A stretch of DNA of 21,041 bases from a bacterium (lineage in GTDB: Bacteria > SZUA-79 > Acidulodesulfobacterales > Acidulodesulfobacteraceae). This document shows positions 15,296 to 21,041 of the stretch, piece after piece (the first letter of the stretch is position 1; every line of letters starts with the position of its first letter). The stretch is from contig JAJYZM010000003.1 in NCBI GenBank assembly GCA_021799935.1, positions 1-21,041 on the forward strand. The letters run 5' to 3'. The notes beneath the pieces are model-generated. The model was given only the letters and a program-made list of their open reading frames with translations. It was not told the origin of the DNA and did not search any database. The translations under genes and the position numbers were made by a program.

Positions 15296-16267
15296 CTACA
15301 ATCTTATCAGCCAACCGCATGAGGTTACTATGTGCTTGTCTATGGTCAAGTTTCCAGCGCACGTCAATTCGCCGCTCTTGAGCTGCCTAAATATTTCTCC
15401 CGCCATATCTTTTTCGATCGCCGCCCCTATGAAAAAAGTAAAAGGCTTAAGCTTTTTCTTTGAAAAAGCTTTCCTTATCCTGCTTAGGGCGGTATTAGCC
15501 GTTTTCCAGTGTTCGTCCGCACCCGCGGGATCGATGCCGCCCTTCAGTTCCCCTAATGCTATGAAATTTTCTTCACTCGAAATCGTTTCCTTTTCTTTTG
15601 TTTTGGATTCGAAGTTTTCCATGCCGCATTTCAACAACGACAGATCCACGTTTTTCTTCACGGCGGGAATAACTGCGTTAAGAATTAACGTTCTCGGTCG
15701 CCCTTTGAAATTCCAGGAAACGGCGTTTAAGTTTACTTCTATATCCGGGGAATGCTCGTTATCCTCTATCCATTTATTCGTCCTTCTATCCCTCCAAACT
15801 ATTTTATGCCCCCTTATCGATAAAGACGATATTAAAGCTCGGATAAATTTTTTCTCTCCCAATTTTCCGGCAAGATTCCGCATAGACCCACCCAATGAAT
15901 CGCCTCTCGTTAAAAGAAACCGGTATACCAGTTCTTCGACGAAACTAATCCCTGCAGGTTCAAGAAATTTATCGATAAGCCCCTTAACTGCTTCAATCTT
16001 ATCCCGTTCGGTTAAATACCCGTTCGCTTTTTCGGATACCCCGGAAGCGGTTACCAAAGCCGGCATTATATCTTTCATGTTTAAAAGTCCGGCGGCCGTT
16101 TTCGCCTTGGAGGCTTCTATTTTAAGGGACTTAGCTTCTTCGATATAAGGCGTCCCCCTTTCGTTCTTTTCCAAAGCAAGAGCTACGAAACCCGCCCTAG
16201 TTTGCTCGTGAGGCGTTAGCAGCGAATCGGCATTCTTAATAAATGTTTTCCAAACGGCGCTACTCAT
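15296..16267 (-). CDS. Type II restriction endonuclease, AvaI/BsoBI family (predicted CYCGRG)
   Basis: From ATG 16267 the protein is 323 residues, the length I recall for BsoBI. It carries long stretches I recognise from AvaI/BsoBI: AGFVALALEKNERGTPYIEE, LTRGDSLGGSMRNLAG, KKNVDLSLLKCG and GELKGGIDPAGADEHWKTAN. The PD-(D/E)XK active site reads Asp208...Glu240-Leu-Lys242, and His253 in EHWKTAN matches the extra catalytic His described for BsoBI. AvaI and BsoBI cut CYCGRG, so this target is predicted by homology. A longer frame from 16294 exists, but AAGGA sits about 9 bases before 16267, and that start leaves 4 bases after the methyltransferase stop, so I choose it. It is co-transcribed with and protected by the upstream methyltransferase. 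Confidence 0.92.
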   Translation of the reverse strand: MSSAVWKTFIKNADSLLTPHEQTRAGFVALALEKNERGTPYIEEAKSLKIEASKAKTAAGLLNMKDIMPALVTASGVSEKANGYLTERDKIEAVKGLIDKFLEPAGISFVEELVYRFLLTRGDSLGGSMRNLAGKLGEKKFIRALISSLSIRGHKIVWRDRRTNKWIEDNEHSPDIEVNLNAVSWNFKGRPRTLILNAVIPAVKKNVDLSLLKCGMENFESKTKEKETISSEENFIALGELKGGIDPAGADEHWKTANTALSRIRKAFSKKKLKPFTFFIGAAIEKDMAGEIFRQLKSGELTCAGNLTIDKHIVTSCGWLIRL

Positions 16268-16271
16268 AATA

Positions 16272-17711
16272 TTAGTCCTTTTTCCTCCACACATAGACGC
16301 ATTTTCTTAATGCTTCCCTGCCGTGCCGGCCCATTTGCTGGCTGCTATTTCCTTTTCCCTGAGGCAAAACTAGGATATTTTCCACGTCGAAACCGAATGA
16401 AGACGCGAAATCCGACAAGATTAAATCTACCGGGATACTGATGCCGGCATATTTAACGTTATCGTTAACCATAAAAAACCGCCCCCCGTTTTTAAGTACC
16501 CTGAAGCACTCGTATATCACGCAGCTCATTTCATAAAAATATCCCTTTACCATCCTTATTATCCCGTTATTATTCAGCATGCCGGCATCTTTAATGCCCT
16601 GAAGTCCGTACAATATACTTTGCAGTAGTTCATGCCCCTTAGCTACGGACAGCGGAGCCGTCCATGCGGGATTGATTTCCACTAAATCCTTTTCTTTGTT
16701 TTCTACTGTACAGCTTAACATTTTCTGCCTTAACGACGTTAAGCCGGCTTCGTCTATTCCGAGAAGAGCAAGTTCCAGGGCGTAAGTCCTAGTATAGTCG
16801 TACCTGTTGCAGTAAGGAGGCGATGTAATAATAGAGCTAAAGAAGTTATCCTTTAACTTAGGCAATTGTTCGAGACACGAAGTTTTATATAAGTATGTTT
16901 CCCCTTTTTCGAAACTTTTTGCCGTTTTAGGTAAAAAACCGAAAGTCGGCGCGGGCGGGTTTAAATCATTTATAATTTCGTTCAGTTTATCGGCAACGGC
17001 CTCATCGAAAGACAATATTTTCCCTTTCGTGAACCGTTTTTTCCCCCACGTCCTTCCCGATCGATAGTCCCATCTTAGATATTGACCGTCTTTCCTGGTA
17101 AAACTAATAGATTCAAGAACGGATAACAGTGCAAATGATAAAATCTGCCTTACTTCTTCCGGCTCCTCCTCTATCCGGTACAAATAACGTCCGATACTTT
17201 TTTTAGTTTCCTCGGGATAAGCTCCTCTGGTAATACGCAATTCTAAGAAGTTCTTTTCTTTTCCGACCTTATTCCAGTATTTGCCGTCTATCCAACTTCG
17301 TATCCGTTTAATAGTTTCTTTGCTTAAGCCTTTTTCGACCAGATTCCTTGTCCGTATGATTTCCTGTCCTATGGGAAGCAGTTCGATGCCGTGGGGATTT
17401 AAATTCATTTCTTTAGAAGCGAAAAGGGCGGTTCCCGCTCCGGCGAAAGGATCGAGTATGTCGCCTGAAACGACGTTATACTTGTTAAAAAGGTAATAAA
17501 TTAGCCCGGCGGAAAATCCCTCTTTAAATTTATACCAGCGATAAACCGGTCGCTGCTTGTTAGCCTGGAAACTGACGAGTTGTCTGGATAAATTCTTATC
17601 CCCGACGATTATGTTTTTATACCGGAGTTCCCGTTCCGCTGCGATAACGTCGATGTCGTCTACAGTATGGATATTTTTTATTTGCCCTATAGGCTGCATA
17701 GTACTTATCAC
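16272..17711 (-). CDS. DNA amino-methyltransferase of the AvaI-like system (likely N4-cytosine)
   Basis: The 479-residue protein has motif I LDPFAGAGTALFA (86-98, AdoMet pocket) followed about 200 residues later by catalytic motif IV IITSPPYCNRYDYTR (TSPPY 296-300). SPPY after Ser/Thr is typical of N4-cytosine methyltransferases, though N6-adenine cannot be excluded from motifs alone. Motif I before IV with a long insert, probably containing target recognition, is consistent with the large single-chain enzymes of AvaI-type systems. It should methylate the same site that the restriction enzyme cuts and is placed first in the operon, so protection comes before cutting. The frame starts with GTG at 17711; ATG at 17699 is an equally plausible start, and neither has a strong ribosome-binding site, which suggests low or regulated translation. 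Confidence 0.88.
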   Translation of the reverse strand: MISTMQPIGQIKNIHTVDDIDVIAAERELRYKNIIVGDKNLSRQLVSFQANKQRPVYRWYKFKEGFSAGLIYYLFNKYNVVSGDILDPFAGAGTALFASKEMNLNPHGIELLPIGQEIIRTRNLVEKGLSKETIKRIRSWIDGKYWNKVGKEKNFLELRITRGAYPEETKKSIGRYLYRIEEEPEEVRQILSFALLSVLESISFTRKDGQYLRWDYRSGRTWGKKRFTKGKILSFDEAVADKLNEIINDLNPPAPTFGFLPKTAKSFEKGETYLYKTSCLEQLPKLKDNFFSSIITSPPYCNRYDYTRTYALELALLGIDEAGLTSLRQKMLSCTVENKEKDLVEINPAWTAPLSVAKGHELLQSILYGLQGIKDAGMLNNNGIIRMVKGYFYEMSCVIYECFRVLKNGGRFFMVNDNVKYAGISIPVDLILSDFASSFGFDVENILVLPQGKGNSSQQMGRHGREALRKCVYVWRKKD

Positions 17712-17816
17712 TTTTATGTGGTTTTTGAGCTATATTACATTTTACAAAAAATATGAAAAATATGAAAGCAGTATTTATGTAAGGAAAATTAGCTAATTAC
17801 TTAAAATTATTTAAAA

Positions 17817-17844
17817 CTAAATAAATATATGTACATTTATTTAG
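17817..17844. promoter_or_regulatory. Operator-like palindrome upstream of the AvaI-like operon
   Basis: CTAAATAAAT (17817-17826) and ATTTATTTAG (17835-17844) are perfect inverted arms around an 8-base spacer, 106 bases upstream of the methyltransferase start. Two-fold symmetry of 10-bp arms fits a dimeric regulator site. No controller gene is evident nearby, so the methyltransferase or a host factor would have to act here. Confidence 0.4.
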
Positions 17845-17856
17845 CAATTTTAAAAT

Positions 17857-17895
17857 TTATCTTAAATTTATAACTTGATTTATGGTTTTTGCCAT
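17857..17895 (-). CDS. Possible 12-residue leader peptide (or gene scar) before the AvaI-like operon
   Basis: ATG at 17895 has a strong AAGGAG 8 bases upstream and encodes MAKTINQVINLR before TAA. It is the best ribosome-binding site in the divergent spacer, better than that of the methyltransferase itself. It could be a leader peptide, or the start of a truncated gene such as an antitoxin or regulator. No protein match can be made at this length. Confidence 0.25.
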   Translation of the reverse strand: MAKTINQVINLR

Positions 17896-17946
17896 TATAT
17901 TAACTCCTTGTTATAATGACCACGGTTGAAAAATTAAAATCTTACA

Positions 17947-18280
17947 ATGCCCATGGATCACTACTTTCGTTCCTTGAAGAACTTAAACCATAAAGAACCC
18001 GTAAAAGGCGTAAGCGTAAGGTCCGTTTATCTGGACGACGACATGCTCACATACATGGAGTTCGAGCCGGGAAGCGTGATCCCAGAACATAAGCATCCCC
18101 GCGAACAGATTACCCTTATACTCGAAGGAGGCATGGACATGACCGTGGAAAGAGAAAAAGACCGTCCTGAAAGGAGATATAGTTTCGGTTCCGGCAAACT
18201 TCGTGCATAGCACGCAAGTCATTGACGAATTCACCGTCGCGGTAGACGCCTGGTCGCCGGCAAGGGAAGACTATAAATAA
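17947..18280 (+). pseudogene. Cupin-domain protein, frameshifted
   Basis: The first frame gives MPMDHYFRSLKNLNHKEPV then MEFEPGSVIPEHKHPREQIT (His-rich cupin motif 1, metal ligands) and LEGGMDMTVE. It then leaves the family after REKDRP. The shifted frame continues VLKKGDIVSVPANFVHSTQ-like sequence (visible as GDIVSVPANFVHSTQV) and ends SPAREDYK-stop at 18280, a usual cupin C-terminus. One extra base (or two missing) near 18165 explains the break. The intact form would be a roughly 110-residue single-domain cupin; such proteins bind metal through His residues and have varied functions. No Shine-Dalgarno site precedes the start. It lies in the decayed right end of the island and is not likely to be functional. 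Confidence 0.75.
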
Positions 18281-18296
18281 TAAAAAGGACAGGGGA

Positions 18297-18583
18297 TGCG
18301 AAGAAAAGACTATGAAATGGCGGGCAGGGACGAAATGGAAAAGGTCATTTATGCTGCCACAGGATAGGCATATTAGGATTATCCGAAGACGGCACGGGAC
18401 ACTGTCCCGGTGAATTTCGTTTATCTTGAAGGCGCCGTTATCAAAAAGGTTTACCTTAATTTAGACAGCGTAATTTTAAAATCGGAAAATAAGGACTTTC
18501 CCGACATAATAATACCCCTAAAAGATATTGATAAAGACAATTTTATTATCGGCAAAGTGAAATGGGTATTGCAGAAATTTTAA
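18297..18583 (+). pseudogene. Remnant of a PPOX-type (pyridoxamine 5'-phosphate oxidase-like) gene joined to an unknown C-terminus
   Basis: MRRKDYEMAGRDEMEKVIY followed, across at least two frame changes, by IGILGLSEDGT and VNFVYLEGAV reproduces the N-terminus of PPOX-like flavin-binding proteins (pattern MRRKDREI...LGLSxDGxPYxVPVNF). In the last frame the sequence then changes to KKVYLNLDSVILKSENKDF and ends WVLQKF-stop, which does not look like PPOX, so a deletion has probably fused two remnants. GGACAGGGG lies before the start. Multiple stops make it non-functional. PPOX-like and cupin proteins are ordinary accessory enzymes, which suggests that this end once carried metabolic cargo. Confidence 0.55.
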
Positions 18584-18604
18584 TCTTTCGGAGAGAAAAG
18601 AATT

Positions 18605-18832
18605 ATGAAAGCGTATCGCCAAAAAGACGCTCCTTTAACCGGCGACGAGGAAATTATTTTTGAAGAACTAATAATCGGGGCGATAAAAGCTATAAATAAT
18701 ACGGCGGTTAAAGACGGAATAAAAAAAATCAAGAATACGCTAAAAGACTTAGGCTATAAAACTAAAAACATTAAATTTCCGGAAATCGGCAAATCGCTCG
18801 GGCTTGAAAATATCGAGAATAATTTTGAATGA
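18605..18832 (+). CDS. Small hypothetical protein
   Basis: The 75-residue protein is charged and mostly helical (EEIIFEELIIGAIKAINNTA, then KKIKNTLKDLGYKTKNIKFP), with no signal peptide, membrane segment or catalytic motif. GGAGAG precedes the ATG at a good distance, supporting translation. It directly follows the PPOX-like remnant and may belong with the unknown C-terminal piece there (VYLNLDSVILKSE), for example as part of a lost two-gene unit. I do not recognise the family. It is the last gene before the right att site. Confidence 0.45.
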   Translation: MKAYRQKDAPLTGDEEIIFEELIIGAIKAINNTAVKDGIKKIKNTLKDLGYKTKNIKFPEIGKSLGLENIENNFE

Positions 18833-18902
18833 TAAATTTAAAATAAAAAGCAATCAGGATTATTATCTCTGTTATAAACTGATTTAAAAAAAAATAATCC
18901 GT

Positions 18903-18920
18903 CTGACAAAATGGCTGACA
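18903..18920 (+). promoter_or_regulatory. Right subterminal motif, likely integrase arm-binding site
   Basis: CTGACAAAATGGCTGACA matches the left-end motif at 17 of 18 bases in the same orientation and lies 42 bases inside the right att repeat. Presence at both ends of the element, in otherwise unrelated sequence, points to recombinase binding. Confidence 0.55.
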
Positions 18921-18962
18921 GTAAATTTTTTGGTTTTAAACTACGTCGGCAAATCCTTATAG

Positions 18963-19015
18963 AATGGTCGGGACGACTGGATTTGAACCAGCGACCCCTT
19001 GCTCCCGAAGCAAGT
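18963..19015. repeat. Right attachment site: 53-bp repeat within the intact tRNA-Pro
   Basis: Identical over 53 bases to 4609-4661 and forming the 3' part of the complete tRNA gene. Integration therefore restored the tRNA from element-borne sequence at this end. One att copy plus the island spans 14,354 bp (4609-18962). Confidence 0.92.
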
Positions 19016-19041
19016 GCGCTACCGAGCTGCGCTACGTCCCG
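18965..19041 (-). tRNA. proK: tRNA-Pro(CGG)
   Basis: Read on the - strand the gene folds fully: acceptor CGGGACG/CGTCCCG, D-stem GCGC/GCGC, anticodon stem CTTGC/GCAAG with loop TTCGGGA (anticodon CGG, reading CCG proline codons), T-stem CTGG/CCAG with TTCAAAT, discriminator A and an encoded CCA. The 3' half is the crossover target of the island's integrase. The gene symbol follows the E. coli name for the CGG isoacceptor. Confidence 0.95.
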
Positions 19042-19125
19042 AATTTATGAAATTTTATGAAAAGAACATCTGATGCGGATTTTTGAACAGGATATTATTG
19101 TAATACATTTATTTAATTTTTTCCA

Positions 19126-19776
19126 TTAAATTCTTTCGCGCATCTCATTAATAGTTTGCGAATAATTATCGGTTTTAAATATGCCGGAGCCGCTCACGAA
19201 AATATCCGCTCCGGAATTGGCTACGTCGGCTATATTTATAACTTTTATGCCGCCGTCGACCTCGATAAGCGTTTCCAATTCGCGCCGCTTTATAATCTGT
19301 CTCATTTTTTCTATTTTAAATAAAGAAGAATAAATAAAATCCTGTCCGCTGAAACCGGGATTTACCGACATAATTAAAACTAAATCTATATAGTCAAGCA
19401 TTTCGCTTAAAAAATTTATAGGCGTTCCGGGATTTATGGCAACTCCGGGACTCGCTTCAAGTTCCCTTATTTTTTCGACCGTTCTGTGCAAATGCACCGA
19501 GCCTTCAAAATGCACCGTCAAAATATCCGCGCCGCTTTTAACAAACTGTTCTATATATCTTTCCGGCCTGTCTATCATTAAATGAACGTCTAACGGAATA
19601 TTCGTCCGCGATTTTATAGCTTCGACAAGGTCCCAGCCTGCCGTGATATTTGGAACGAATATGCCGTCCATAATATCGATATGTATCAAGTCGGCTTCCG
19701 CCTCTTCTATAAGCCTGATTTCTTCCGAAAGATTTAACAAATTTCCCGAAAGAATAGACGGCGCAATCTTTTTCAA
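19126..19776 (-). CDS. rpe: Ribulose-phosphate 3-epimerase
   Basis: The 216-residue TIM-barrel enzyme interconverts ribulose-5-phosphate and xylulose-5-phosphate in the pentose phosphate and Calvin cycles. Family motifs are clear: APSILSGN (5-12), HIDIMDGIFVPNIT with metal ligands His32 and Asp34 and catalytic Asp37, DVHLMIDRPE with His65, VNPGFSGQ (138-145) and VDGGI with Asp174, then the phosphate loop SGSGIF. The length is standard. The start codon is TTG at 19774-19776, with GAGGG 6 bases upstream. The nearby upstream ATG runs into a stop after five codons, so TTG is the real start. Core chromosomal gene, same direction as htpX upstream. Confidence 0.95.
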   Translation of the reverse strand: MKKIAPSILSGNLLNLSEEIRLIEEAEADLIHIDIMDGIFVPNITAGWDLVEAIKSRTNIPLDVHLMIDRPERYIEQFVKSGADILTVHFEGSVHLHRTVEKIRELEASPGVAINPGTPINFLSEMLDYIDLVLIMSVNPGFSGQDFIYSSLFKIEKMRQIIKRRELETLIEVDGGIKVINIADVANSGADIFVSGSGIFKTDNYSQTINEMRERI

Positions 19777-19882
19777 AGTTTTTCCCTCATTTTTTTAGCG
19801 GCTGGTCTAATTATGCCGCCGCATTTTATTAATATTTAGCGTTTATTTATGATTTTAATTCCGGGTCTGCGGCAGTTAAGAA

Positions 19883-20746
19883 TTAAATGCCGCCCCTCGC
19901 CATCTCTCTAAGTTTTTCGATTCTGTCTTCCGTAGCCGGATGAGTGCTGAACAAACTCTTAAACGCTCCGCCCCTTAAGGGATTAACTATGAACATATGG
20001 GCGGTTGCATGGGTCATTTGATTTGCCTGCATAGGTTCTTCTTCGTTTCCTTCCTCTAATTTATCTAACGCGCTCGCAAGATAAAGAGGATTTCCGCTCA
20101 GCATCGCGCCGCCTTTATCGGCGGCATATTCCCTCTGCCTCGATATGGCAAGCTGTATCATCGTCGCAATAAGCGGAGCGAGTATAGCCATAGCGATTAA
20201 ACCGATTATATTGCCTTCCCTGTCGTCGCTTCTTCCGCCGAAACCGCCGAACATGGCTCCCCATTCCGCCATCCATGCAAGCATGCTTATGGCGCCGGCG
20301 ACCGTAGCCGCGATGGAGCTTATAAGAATATCCCTGTTTTTTACGTGCGTTAATTCATGCCCTATGACTCCCGACAGTTCGTTTGCGTTTAAAATCCTCA
20401 TAATCCCGGTAGTAACGCAGACGGCTGCATGCTGAGGATTTCTGCCGGTAGCAAAGGCGTTAGGGGTATCTTCATCGACTATATATACCTTGGGCATCGG
20501 AATATTTCCTCTTACGGCAAGGTTCCTTACTATAGAATAAAGTTCGGGATATTCCGCTTCCGTAACGGGCGTTGCGTGATACATAGACAAAACGACTTTA
20601 TCGCTGAACCAGTACGTTCCCAAGTTCATAAGCGCCGCCAATATCAAGGCTATTACCATTCCCTGCTCGCCGCCTATAGCTCCGCCGGCTACTATCAACA
20701 GCCCCGTAAGAACAAGCATGAGCAGAAAAGTTTTAAAATAGTTCAT
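19883..20746 (-). CDS. htpX: HtpX-type M48 membrane zinc metalloprotease
   Basis: The 287-residue inner-membrane protease has two N-terminal transmembrane segments (about 5-22 and 29-46), then the cytoplasmic zinc site HELTH (His130, Glu131, His134). Two more hydrophobic segments (about 142-160 and 180-200) follow, with the third zinc ligand Glu206 in REYAAD. Further family motifs are NAFATGRNP and [14 protein letters not shown] at the end. HtpX degrades misfolded membrane proteins and works alongside FtsH in envelope stress. GGAGG lies 12 bases before the ATG. It is downstream of scpB and upstream of rpe on the same strand, with spacers of about 100 bases, so shared transcription is possible. 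Confidence 0.95.
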   Translation of the reverse strand: MNYFKTFLLMLVLTGLLIVAGGAIGGEQGMVIALILAALMNLGTYWFSDKVVLSMYHATPVTEAEYPELYSIVRNLAVRGNIPMPKVYIVDEDTPNAFATGRNPQHAAVCVTTGIMRILNANELSGVIGHELTHVKNRDILISSIAATVAGAISMLAWMAEWGAMFGGFGGRSDDREGNIIGLIAMAILAPLIATMIQLAISRQREYAADKGGAMLSGNPLYLASALDKLEEGNEEEPMQANQMTHATAHMFIVNPLRGGAFKSLFSTHPATEDRIEKLREMARGGI

Positions 20747-20844
20747 TTATAAATTAAACCTCCGTAACCGCTAAAAATTTAGATTTCGATTCCAAATTAC
20801 AATTCTAAATCGATTAGATTATATATTATATCACAAAAATTAAT

Positions 20845-21039
20845 CTACTCAAAGAGCGAACCCTCGGGCGAGCCGCCGTTTGCTTCTCCGGTTTCTTCGC
20901 TTTTTTCGGCATTGCCGTATCCTGCCGAATCCCCTTTTTTAAGGACGTCCTCCATTTCTTTAACCGAAGGCAGGTCGTTTAAATTTTTTAAATTAAAAAC
21001 TTCGATAAAATAATCCGTAGTCTTATAAATCAGGGGTCT
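20845..21039 (-). CDS. scpB: Segregation and condensation protein B, C-terminal end (partial)
   Basis: This frame enters from the right edge and ends at TAG 20845-20847, giving 64 residues. RPLIYKTTDYFIEVFNLKNL followed by NDLPSV is the conserved end of the second winged-helix domain of ScpB (GRPxLYxTTxxFLxxFGLxxLxDLP). An acidic, Gly/Ser-rich tail follows (about 35 residues), longer than in short ScpBs. ScpB binds ScpA and SMC to form the bacterial condensin that compacts and segregates the chromosome. The N-terminus lies outside the window. Confidence 0.85.
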   Translation of the reverse strand, partial: RPLIYKTTDYFIEVFNLKNLNDLPSVKEMEDVLKKGDSAGYGNAEKSEETGEANGGSPEGSLFE

Positions 21040-21041
21040 TC

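Noticed and set aside
15279..16148. Long + strand open frame (289 codons) opposite the AvaI-like nuclease
   Set aside because: It is antisense to a strongly conserved restriction enzyme; the translation is Ser/Phe/Pro-rich with no family resemblance, as expected of a shadow frame.
1..21041. CRISPR array, insertion sequence or rRNA gene
   Set aside because: No spaced direct-repeat array, transposase frame with terminal inverted repeats, or rRNA-like sequence was seen by reading either strand.

Overview
The window looks like a bacterial chromosome segment of moderately low GC (AT-rich intergenic DNA) from a Gram-negative organism. It carries an outer-membrane-type beta-barrel protein, a c-type cytochrome lipoprotein with three CxxCH haem sites, and core genes rpe, htpX and the end of scpB. 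The style (AT-rich spacers, surface cytochrome, deltaproteobacteria-like proteins) would fit a metal- or sulfur-cycling, deltaproteobacteria-related lineage, but this assignment is an inference and is weak.

Left chromosomal flank (1-4608): the end of a trehalose-6-phosphate phosphatase gene on the + strand, then on the - strand a cytochrome c/fibronectin-III lipoprotein, a GatB/YqeY-domain protein and a beta-barrel protein. Upstream of the cytochrome gene lie a clear sigma70-type promoter and about 350 bases without a gene.

Genomic island (about 4609-18962): a 14,354-bp element integrated in a tRNA-Pro(CGG) gene. The 3' part of the tRNA is duplicated as a perfect 53-bp direct repeat at 4609-4661 and 18963-19015; the intact tRNA is at 18965-19041. 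A tyrosine integrase lies just inside the left repeat. A near-identical 18-bp motif lies just inside both ends and is a likely integrase arm site. The cargo is DNA-defence genes. On the + strand these are a membrane/coiled-coil protein, an HNH endonuclease, a 651-aa protein with a PD-(D/E)XK-like motif, a Vsr-like endonuclease without zinc cysteines, an OLD-type ABC ATPase-TOPRIM nuclease, and a GHKL (MORC/MutL-like) ATPase with a C-terminal nuclease-like motif that is split by a one-base frameshift. Converging on these from the - strand are an amino-methyltransferase and an AvaI/BsoBI-family restriction enzyme (predicted CYCGRG specificity), followed by a cytosine-5 methyltransferase. The right end holds decayed fragments (a frameshifted cupin, a PPOX-like remnant) and a small hypothetical gene.

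Right flank (19042-21041): rpe with a TTG start, htpX and the 3' end of scpB, all on the - strand.

Working model: the M-R pair is a self-contained type II restriction-modification system. The C5-methyltransferase, the Vsr-like nuclease, the OLD-type protein, the GHKL-nuclease and the 651-aa nuclease candidate may form a second, composite methylation-linked defence module of the kind predicted for prokaryotic MORC-like ATPases. This particular gene set is not one I recognise as a named system.
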